64,000 nucleotides of DNA from Chimonanthus salicifolius (Eukaryota; Streptophyta; Magnoliopsida; Laurales; Calycanthaceae): NCBI GenBank assembly GCA_013350335.1, contig CM023540.1, forward strand, positions 18,357,828-18,421,827, written 5' to 3'. Position numbers and translations under genes: made by a program. A model generated the notes under the pieces. That model had not been told where the DNA came from and did not search any database. It saw only the letters and a program-made list of their open reading frames with translations. Positions 35,401 through 46,039 of this stretch are shown here, in pieces (the first letter of the stretch is position 1; the number at the start of each line of letters is the position of its first letter).

Positions 35401-38400
35401 ATAAACTAAACCATCATTTTAAAACCTAACTTCACATGATTTTCTAAAAAATTTCTTATTTTTGAATTTCTCTAAAAATAATTATTTCTTCCCTTTTGGG
35501 CTCTTTTCGTGCGGTTTTAAATAACATTTTCTGAAAATAAAATAATACTGAAATTTTAAATTAAAATCCTTAACTAAGGAAAACAATATTATCCATTAAT
35601 GATCAAATCATCACTTACATAGAATAAATAATAATAATAAATGGCAAAAATTATCATTTTGCCCTTCCAACTAGACGAGCTGGATCATCGAGCTTTCAAG
35701 CTCTGATTGGGCCACACCTGGACTTTTCGTAAAGCCTCTACCGAAAATTTCAAGATTAACGGGTCTAAGTATGATTTATCATTATGATCAAGCTTAAATC
35801 GGGTCAGGGTATTACACTTTAAGTCCGCAATGCTTTTGCTACATCAAGTGGTATCACTATGACTTCCTATTGTGCCTACTCAAGCGATGGCGACAAGGAC
35901 TATGTCCACCTTTTTATGGTCAATGTCACAATGAATACTTCCTCGATTGGCTCGTAAAAGTCAAACACTTCTTCTTTTACAAGAAGATTGAGGAAACGCG
36001 AAAGGTAGACTTCGTGGCATATCGTCTCGAAGGTGAAGCATCTGCATGGTGGACAACGTTGCAAATCAACTGCATGTATTACAACTAGCCTCTTATTAGC
36101 TCATGGACATGGATGAAAAGGTCACTACGTAATCATTTCCTTTCTGTCGACTATAAGCAATTTATGTTCGAGCAATACCGAAATTGTTGGCAAAGAGATC
36201 GGACTGTTTGAGATTATGCAATTGAGTTCTACCATCTCTCCGTGAGACACGCTGAGACTGAGTCTCAACAGATCTCCAAATTCCTCGGAGGACTCCATCC
36301 TGCGATCTATGACTGCATCGTCTTCCATGACATCTTCACTTTGAGAGATACAGTTCGAATGGCCATAAGAACAGAACGTGAGTTAGAATGACCTGAGGTA
36401 ATTAATGCTCCTACAACTACTAATTTTGAACCAGATTCAACTCCAAAGTCATCCTCAGAGTTCGTGCATGTTGCTCCAAAGTCAGACTCAGAGTTAGTGT
36501 CAACTTCTCCAGAAGTCGTGACCCCACAACCATTGCCTTTGTTGGAGACAGAGGCAGTTGTGTTTCCGGTGCCACAGTGGATGCAACCGATGAGTATTGA
36601 ACCTCCACTACCACCACTTCCGCCAATTACCCAACCCTCCCCCATACCCAAACCCGATCCCATTCCGGATACCATGAATTCATCTATGGTTATTCGTACA
36701 TTCCCATGCCCGCCTCCTATCCTCTCATTGGTGCCTCGTCATATACACCTTCAGGATTGTGTATCACGCCAGTGCCATATGATGACCCCTTCGCGCTCAG
36801 CTTGGTTCATCCATGCTTGAGCCTATTTGTGGTCCTAGGCTTCTTCGTCCCACAGAAGAAAAGCTCTCATCGTCTGTGCGTTGCAAGCTGTGCATCGACT
36901 GGGGAATGATGTAGGACACGTAGAGCTTAATCCCATTTTTAGTATTTTATTATGTTCGTATTTAGTAGAGTCCTTTTAGGAAGCCTGGTCGGTGGCTTTC
37001 TTAGTTTACTTAGTAGTCCAAGTTATGTTTAGTAGTTGTAGGGTTGGAAACCACTTTTGTGGCCTTCCAAACTTATAGTCCTTTTCTATTTTCGTTTGTT
37101 TGTTTTTATTATAAATAATCACGGTTGTAAGCAGAAGGACATCCTTCATACGAATAATGAATTGAAAATAAAGTTGATTTAGTTTATTATCTTCTCCTTC
37201 CTCTGTCAAGTTGCAGACTCTATCTCTTCCTGCCTAGTTGTAGACGTGCTCCCGCATCAAAAGCAATCTCCCTTCCTGAACATAACACACTAATTTCTTA
37301 CTATTGTGATCCATGGAGGTCTTTAATGATCAATTTGCCCCTTTCTATTGAAGACCAAGTTGTCAATGCTTTCCTAATAATGATAAGTTTTGTCCTGTTA
37401 GAATCTCGTCGTCCTATGGATTCTGAGAAAACTACCAACATCCTCTCTTTCCAACACGCAACACGCCCCCTATACCGGCTGGGCTTGGTTTTCCTCTGGC
37501 AGCCCCATCGACATTGAATTTACTAGAATGATTAGTTAGGTGTGAAACTTCACCCAACTCCTAGCCCTGTGGTCTACAATACATCCCAACAACCAGATAG
37601 GACCTTGTCCCACTTAAGGGCCAATTTTTGTTAGGTCTTGCTTGTGCAACTCATCCATTATAGGGCTCATTATGTAAAAAGTTTGATGAGCCACTATTGT
37701 ACAATTTTTATGGTAAGTGATTGGTATGAAAGATTAATCTTGGTCTTTGTTTGTACCTTATGTTCTGAGCTATTTGTATCTTGTGTATAGGCATATGTTC
37801 ATGAAAATCATCAAGCTATTTGGGAAGAGAAAAGAAAGGAAGGCCTCCATTGGACATATCTTTTCTCTGAATTGATTGCTCAATGGGCTCAATGGTTGGG
37901 TAAGTGTTTTGTTTGTGACAGTAAGCATGATAGTAATGTTGGTAGCTGCTGTGAATTGAGAGTGATGTATGTATTAGCCGGTCAGCCTGGCCCATAATTT
38001 GTGATGATTTATTCACTTTCATGCTGTTTTTTCATATTCCATTCTGTTTTCTTATCCTTTTTAACTGTAGGATTCAATCTACAATTTCATTTATAACTGT
38101 TACCTTGATAAAATTTTATTAATTAAAAATGATTGGGTTAGTGATCAACTGTAGAAGTACCACCCCAATTTAATTTCCTAACGACTTTACATTGCTTGTG
38201 AATTTTTTATTAATTTCTAATTAAACATGATTGGGTTTGTGATCAACTGTAGAGTACCATCCCAATTTAATTCTCTTACGACTTTACATTGCTTGAGAAT
38301 TTATTTTATTAGTTTCTAACTTGATTTTACTAGACATTTAACATGAACCAGTATGTTATCATGGAACTGTGGTACATTAAAATGGTAAGAAGGGAAGACA

Positions 38401-41400
38401 TTTTGATCTTTCAAATACTCTTTCTCTTGATGGATAAATGAAAGTCCATGTCTTTTAGAAAATTAAAATCTTCTCTTCATTGTACAAGGTGCAAATTTGA
38501 AACTAATAGTGAAAATGTTTTTTTAGAATAAAACACTAAAATGGCTAAGCATTTACAAACCGTATATTGTATGGAAATGACAGAACATAAGAAAGTAAAT
38601 GTTACATATGGAAAGAAGCACTGACGTCAGCATCTTATTTTTTGTTTTTATTTTATTTTATCACTGTATGATATCATTTAGTATGATTTCATAAAGACTC
38701 GATATGTTGCTTGAGGTACCTGCACCGGCATTCAACACCAGTTTGGTTGGCAGACTCAATAATTCCCAACATGGCATATGTGGGTTCCGCAAAATGTATA
38801 GACTAATTCAAGTAAATGAAAATATAAAAATAACACCCAACTAAAAATAAAGTGCATATTGAGAAGTGAAGATTTTCAATATATCAAAAGAAAACTGTAA
38901 AAACATTGTATGGAACAATTATTAAACCAGTACTAGAAGAATCCCAATAGTGTCATGGCTTGTATTTGGATAATCATCATCATCCTCATCCTCATCAAAG
39001 CCTTTGTCCTATCCATCTAGGGCAGACTATTTTTGGATGAGGACTTAAATAGGAGGATCTCCTACTTCAGGGGCACTCCCACCTATTTTTTTATTTCTTT
39101 CTTTTGGAAAGGTAACAAGGGGATTCACTGATAGGAGAACTGCACTTTTCATGGAGAACTCTACTACTAAATTTTGGCTAACCCCCACTTTTCATGTTCT
39201 TTTGGAAACCCTACTCTTCTCTTGGTTACTTAAGTCACCTTATTTGGGTGCTTCTTAGGTGGAGAATCTGGGAACCCTCAGTGATGATGAGGAGATGACT
39301 TTTGGGAGCCTTTAGTGATGATGGAGGAGGTGACTGTTGGGCAACTGTGATATGATGGAAGCGAAAACCATTGAAGAGGATAAGAATTAGAGATGACTGT
39401 TAGAAGGTTGTGATGGTTATGAATGACAGCAATGGGGGTGATCTGTGGGGAAAATGAGGTCATCCAGGGTTGGGGGGAGAGAACAAGTTCTATTTAGAAG
39501 AAAGTAAAGACTCCATGGTTCTAAGCTTCTACAATTGCTCATCCAAATAGGATGAGTTTGTGTTTTCCAGGAGAGCTTCTAAAGTTCTTATCCTAACACA
39601 ACAACCATGAAGAGTCCCTAATGAGAATGTGTTATACATGTTTTTTTTTTTTTGAAGCAGTATGTGTTATACATGTTGCGCAATGCCTTTCTTATTCATT
39701 GGATTCATGTAATACAAAGTCCGGTATATAATGATTGCTTTAGTTACAAAAAGATCTGGTCATTAAATAGACACATACAGCCTAGATTCCCTAGGCATTA
39801 TGAGCACCCAGCCGAATGCACCCTTCCCTTCCTTTTCCAACCACCCCCACCCAACCAAACACCAAAGGATTGGATCTTCACTCAATTTGATGCTATTCCA
39901 AGATTCTCACCCTTTCTATGAAGATGGCTTTTATTTTCCTAACGATGGTAATAATTTACTAAACAAACTAAAAATACAAACAGGTCAATGGCCAACCAAG
40001 CAGCAGACTGAAAGAAATAAAAAAGCCAAAGAGGCCAAAATTGAAATACGCCTATCAGCCTGCCAAGAAACAAAGGCCCAAATGTCATGCGGCCGTGTGT
40101 TGAGCCCTACACGGGATGTGTTGGAGAGGTCCTGGGCTTATAAGTGAGGATGGGTGGTAAAGTGAGGATAGGCACCACCCATAATGGCTAGTCATTTTGG
40201 GATGGGACGTGTTTTCATGACAAGTGGTAGTAGAGCCAACCCAGGGGCACTATCGTGTGGGCTTGGGGGTACTACAGCTGGGATCCCCTTGAACCATGGG
40301 CCCTACACAAAAGAGGTGTGGGTCCCCCTGGGGAGGGCGCGAGGGATTGGGTTAGGGAGCATGTCACGTGGGCGTGTGTTGAGTCCCATATCGGATGTGT
40401 GCTGGGAAGCTCCTGGGCTTATAAGTGGGGGTAGGCAATATCCATAACGGCTAGTTATTTTGGGATGGGAAGATCCTCCGTGACAAGTGGTATCAGAGCC
40501 AATCCGTGGGCACTATTGTGTAGGCTCGTGGGCACTGCAATGGGGATCCCCTTGACACATGGGCCTTACACAAAAGAGGTGTGGGTCCCTGATGCAGAAT
40601 CGATGCTCATGACGGAGCAATCCAGCAAAATCGGGGATCCCAAGTCTTCACCGAGACTGGGAGAAGGGATAAAAGCCTGCAACTATGGCAAGAGAAGAAG
40701 AAAGAGAGAAAAAAAAAGGAGATAAAACCAATTCTGAATTTTCTTATTCCATCGTGTATGAGGGTTGTACCCTCTCCATGCGGTACATAGCAATATATAA
40801 TATGGAAAACTAAAAAAAGAAGGAAACCTATTCCACTTCAAAAGGGAATCACATCCCAACTAAACTAGGATACCTTAAGACAGAATTGAAACAACTAGGA
40901 CACTTAATGAAAATAAAACTAAAGCAATAAATCTGCTAAAAATAAATTATAAAAATAAAAATGGAAGTGGGTCCCTGTAAGCATCCTAGCGACGTGTCCT
41001 ACATTAGACCCCCAATCTTGAAAAGTACTCATCTTCAAGTTGGAACTTGCAAAATCACAAGGCACCAAACAGAGATGAAAACCAATGCCTAAGAGCCGAA
41101 TGATGATGTCGGTAACAATGTAACTTGTAGTGCCCGAATGACGAGAGCTAACTGTCTTCAGGACGACCAAAGCAATGACGGAACATTGACGTAGGACAAG
41201 ACAAAGGAGTAACCCTAAATGCCTAAACTTAATTATGATGTTAATATGAAGAAAATATGAAGCCGAAATTAAAATTAAAATTAAAATTAATAGTGGCAAT
41301 TAAAATAATAAAATCAACCACAAATAATCAAGAAATTTAGGGAATTCAATGTAAATAATTAAATCACAATCCAAATCAAGTTATAGCTCAAAATAGAAAG

Positions 41401-44400
41401 CCTTTCAGAAGAAAGGGGCTTATCAAATCTTACCGGCACATAGAACCACATCAAATTAGGACTGAAATGGAATTTAAATGGGTTTAAAAGACTAATGGCA
41501 GTATGGTAATTAAGGATAACAAAGGATCGGCTAACACAAGGGGCTGGAATACGTGGATTCACGATAAGTAGGGGGCTGGGTTAAGGCCTTACGATGGCTG
41601 TATGGCTTAGAAAGGGACTGGTGATGGCTGAATGGTTCTGGGAAAGGCCTGCAATGGTTGTGTGGCTTAGGAAGGGACTGGCGATGGCTGTGGGAAGGGA
41701 TTTGGACTGTCTGAAAGCAGTAGGAAAGTTATGAAAGTGATTTTGGATGGTTTTAGTCGCAGGTGGGATATGTAAGAGGCGAAATCTGGGCTTACAGCAG
41801 TTGTAAAGGGACTGTTTGAGGAAATGAGTGGTGAAGGGTAGGTTTTAGGAGTAGACGAAGGGATTGGGACAGATTAGGACAAGGGGCCAAAGATTTGAAT
41901 GGGTTTGGGTATTCACGGAAGATTAACGAAAATAAAAAAAAAAAGAGAAGAAGAGGAGAAGGAGAAAAAGAAGAAGAGAAGAAGATCAGAGTACCTGGAA
42001 AAGGAAAAGTGGCTTCTCGCCTAGCAGGATTCGCTCCAAGAAGTCGCAGAGGATGTGCGAAGAACAATCACCAATTTTATTTCATCAACGTATATCATGC
42101 CCAAAGGGCTACAAGGCTTTAAATAAAACTATCCCTTACTTAAAATAAAATAAAGCAAAAATTACAAGATTACCTTTACTTAAAATAAAATTAAAAAAAA
42201 CAGGGAAATAGCAAGTAAAACTTGCACAAGATTGCAAGAGAGCAGGGATATGCTGCATCAAACATGCTCTCAAGCGAGGTCGAATCAATCCAGTCCCGAT
42301 TTTGCCGGATTGCTCTGCCATTGAGCATCGATCCCTCATCACTTAAAGCCATGGCTTCAGGCAAAGACCTTTCCAGCTAACTCACTCATGTGTCTAGGTG
42401 GGCCCACATGTGCGTGTGCACGTGGACATGGGTATGTGATGCGGAGCATACACCCTACTTGCAATTTCCGTGATTGCTCCATGATGTTCCCGTGCTTTCC
42501 TTGTTTCTTTTCTTATTATGTAGTTTATTTTTAGTATTTTCTTTTTTAGTAAGGGTAGTTTGGTCATTGTTATTGTTTCTATTTTTATTTTAAGAAAGGG
42601 GAACTCTATATAAGCTTTGTAAGCCTCATTGAGGCCTCATATGATTGATTGATGAATAAGAATTGAGAGTTTTCGCAAATACCAGTGAATGGCTCGATTC
42701 CTTGTGGCGTAAGGCCCTTTTGGCTTGAAGTCTAATGTGAGGCTACCATCTTTACATCTTCTACAAGTACTTTTCCTCTTCTTCCCTCTCTTTCTTCTTC
42801 TTCTTTTCTTTTGCTTCTCTCTTCTTTTCCCTTTTCTTTCTTCTCCCAAGTCCCTTTTGTTGCTGCTATAAGCCCCTTAACATCTTCCCCTACTGCCGAT
42901 ACACCCAAAGTCCCATCTATGGACTTTTGCCTCTTCCTAACACCTTTCTGAACTTCCGCCCCTCCCAATGCCCTTCCAGGCTTGGTCGCCACCACCCCTC
43001 CTGCTCATATCTGTTGTCGCCACCACCCCCTCCTGCCCAGATCTGTTGATACCACTCTCCCACAGCTCTGCCGCACCCCATACAGCTTCCGCCAGACTAC
43101 CCTTCTCGCTTCATCCTCTATTGTCTTCCGTCCTTTTGCTAACTTGACCCTTTTGTTTTATTTCCATTCGTACCCCTTTGGTAACCTATTTAGTTATCAC
43201 GTGCCTAAGTCCCAATACATTAGCCTTTCCTTTCTTTATTACCAAATTGCCATTTCATCACCATTCACCCTTTAAACACATTATCTTTTTGGTATTTCCA
43301 TATTTATTTGTGGTAAATTTTATATTCATTAGTTGCATTTATTAATGTAGATTTAATTTCAACCCATTTTAGATTTAGGGTGCATTATTTTCACCCCTTT
43401 TAATTTTAGAGAACCAAATTAGGCATTTAGGGTTACCCTATACATTGTCTTGTATTAGTATGTGTGCTGTCAACTGCCTATATGCTTATTTCAGACAACT
43501 CTACCAGTACCCAAAAGCTGTCTATGTGTGTGTGTGTGCATGTCGAATTTGGCTGGTTTCTCCATAGGTTGACTGCTCATCTGTTTATTTTGGAACAACT
43601 AACTTTTCCGATACCAAAAAAGAGTGGTGGCAGAAATAGTATGTATGTGTGTATATAATATTTTATTGATCATAAAATAGAAATACACCAATCTAAACAA
43701 GGGCAGCATACAAACCCGCTGAATACCTGAAAATATTCAAGGAAGCAACAGTAGTATAATTTCCAGCATTAGAACATTTGGCAAAGGAATGTCAGTGGGC
43801 TCCTGCCAAGCTCATAGAACATGTGAAACAACAATGCCTATGAAACTACTATTGAAAATGGGCATACAAGGGCACTCTGAATTTTGCCTTCTCAGCCACA
43901 TTGAAGAAATTTGAATAAGAAAATAGAGACTCTTATGGATAGAGAAGTAAATTAGTGATTTCTGTGGAATATAAAAGGTAATTGCTTTGAATGCATTAGC
44001 TAAATTTTGACATAACAACTGGAGTTACTTCACACGGTCATGTAAATTTGTATATTTGAACTGTTCATTTACTCATTATCTCTTTGTGAGATTGTTTTAG
44101 TCATCTTGGAGAATTTTGGTGTTTGATGTTTGATGTTTATTTGCTTCTTTCTCCAGCAAACATCATCATTGGCTCGGGGTCACTTCTAGGAAGGTTTCTA
44201 CCTCTTCCTTTCATTTCTCCTAATGGACTTGATGGGAAAAATGTGCCACTTTCTCTTAGTCCTTTACAGGTAGAGATATTTTCTTTCTTAAGACCTCTAA
44301 TGCATATAATTTCATCTTTCAGCATGTAAATCATTTTTCAAGTTGATGGTTATATTTGGTAAGAAAGGAAAAAGATAAAGTACAGGCAGCATCGTTGATG

Positions 44401-46007
44401 GGATTGTAAAGGAGTAAATATAAGATCCTTGATCTATGGAATGTGAATATGTACAGTATCATCACGCTTTGAGTTTGGACTGTGTTATCATGTTTGGTAT
44501 TCAATATTGCAAGTCTATGAGTTATCCAATGAGTTCCACTGTAGATGGATAATGCCCCAAAACAACATGTATTGTCATATAATATCAACCATTGCTATGT
44601 TTCATTCATTACTGGAATATGAACTGTTGCTATGTTTCATTTGTTACATCCTTAAGTTATACTTTATTAACCGTTGAGTCTTTGCTCTAAAATTTAAAAT
44701 CCATTGGACTTGGCTAAAAGGGATCCATATTAGTGGAGTTTTATTTAGTTCTAACAACTGCCACGATATGACTTATCTGATACAAAATGAAAGTAGAGTT
44801 GGTTTTGCCTATAATTAACCCATTTCACAGATTGACAAGTTCATATTAGTAATTAGATACTTGCCTTGGTTCGCCAATGTGCTGAAGGAGGTTAAATTAG
44901 TACTTTTTATTGTTTGTACAATTTATGGTTCCGGTTCTTTGAAATTTTAAGAATTTGATTTCATCTCATCAAGAATTGTGGGGAAAGAGATGATTAGAGT
45001 CCAATATAGTTCAACTAATTTGCATTGATCAGTAATTGTTTGTGATCCAGATTGTTATGGTTCATCTAAATTGTGATGGGCAGTGATTTGGACCATGATT
45101 TATCTTGATCCTGATCATTTTGAAAATTTTCCTTGGTCCCTTTAGGACATGTTTGTGTGTTTCCACACATTAGAAAGTGGAGAGGAAAACCAATTTTCCT
45201 ACCCTCCCCATATGAAAGTGGTTCTCTTGAAAATGACCCCTTAAGTAAGAAAATTTGCTTCTTGCACTTGTATCAATGCACATTTCAATGAAATTCTCAT
45301 CTTTTAGCAAACATGGGAAATAAAAAAGTGGGTTGGAAAACCACTTTACCTTTTATAAAAACCCCTCGATTTTGTGCAAGAGCTAAATTTCACTTAAAAT
45401 GGGCATACCCTTAGTGATCCGTCTGCGAATATGGAGCATATCTAGGCTCATATCCAATCCATTTGTTAATTTTGAGCTAGAAAGGGGAACCAAATTTGAG
45501 GAACCAAGTAAATAATTGTGGACCAAATTGTGAATCAAGCGAACTGATGTAGCACATGCATGGGCCTGAGGCCTCAACGCGTGAACGCTAGAAGTTTGCC
45601 ATCACCAACAAAGAAGAAAACTGTCTTTCTTTTTTTTCCTTATTCCCTTTCTGTTTATTTTCTTCTTCTTTTTAATCTTATTTCCAAAATATTAGCTTTC
45701 CTTTTAATTAGCGATTGAATGTATAAGAACCCGATTGTGGCTGTAAAATGTACCAATTATTATCAATGAGATCTTGAATCGAAAGTTTCTCTCCTATCTC
45801 CTATCTTGATCCAAGGTTTGCAAACATGCCATCCATGGATGGCACACTGAAGATCCAGAAAAATGAAATATCTTATCCTACCCCAAGTGAACAGGATCTT
45901 TTGCATGCTACAGACTACAACATAGGGCCACAATTTACTAATCTAGGTCTAACATTTTACGAGCTTGGTTAGTGGCCTTGGGACTATTTTACCTTTTGTC
46001 TCTTATC

Positions 46008-46039
<32 letters not shown>

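Larger units (their letters stand above)
32658..35816 (-). mobile_element. Large solo LTR (3159 bp) nested in the LTR retrotransposon
   Basis: The ends are TGTAACGCTCCGACCC and GGGTCAGGGTATTACA, imperfect inverted copies, flanked by CTTTA at 32653-32657 and 35817-35821. No open frame of any retroelement protein is inside. A minus-strand TATA box (TATATAAT, 35015-35022) fits transcription from the right end, so I place it in minus orientation. Very long LTRs with TGTAACAC-type ends are known in plant gypsy elements (Tekay/Del clade); clade is inference. A solo LTR arises by recombination between the two LTRs of a full element. Confidence 0.75.
31286..37259 (+). mobile_element. LTR retrotransposon with gag-like remnant, two LTRs and 5-bp target duplication
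   Basis: The LTRs are 31286-31636 and 36907-37259, with ends TGATGTAGGACACG and GCATCA; the left LTR end has mutated to GCATGA. The flanking direct repeat is AAAGC at 31281-31285 and 37260-37264. After the left LTR, TTTGTTCAGAGCCA is a degenerate initiator-Met primer site; GGGGAA precedes the right LTR as a short polypurine tract. The interior has only a gag-like segment, no polymerase, so the copy is non-autonomous or deleted. A 3.16-kb solo LTR sits inside it. Confidence 0.9.
30998..37520 (-). mobile_element. Antisense LINE 3' part, interrupted by an LTR retrotransposon
   Basis: On the minus strand, 37515-37265 reads RNase H (FNVDGAARGKPSPAGIGG, then KALTTWSSIERGKLII). After the LTR element the same strand resumes at 31285 with SWQSGDMQRVADFFAK, the end of the LINE RNase H. 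It then runs through a 3' untranslated region to a poly(A), seen as T12 at about 30998-31009. The two halves fit one LINE tail with some sequence missing or degraded at the join. Confidence 0.75.
29442..37790 (+). other. ELMO intron 1 of the coding region, 8.3 kb, transposon-filled
   Basis: GT-AG. Holds a poly-C run (about 29560-29575), a sense LINE tail (30370-30970), then an antisense LINE into which an LTR retrotransposon with its own nested solo LTR is inserted (30998-37520). 29580-30370 has nothing recognised. Confidence 0.8.
37900..44156 (+). other. ELMO intron 2 of the coding region, 6.3 kb
   Basis: GT-AG. Contains a ~110-bp tandem duplication (38115-38335), unrecognised DNA to 40090, a TRIM-like LTR array (40098-40589), LTR fragments in inverted order (40590-42342), another LTR-like promoter region (42437-42760), and unrecognised AT-rich DNA (43300-44156). 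Confidence 0.8.

Noticed and set aside
36307..36675. A 122-codon Gly/Ser-rich frame on the minus strand
   Set aside because: Antisense of the proline-rich stretch after the gag-like segment; low-complexity.
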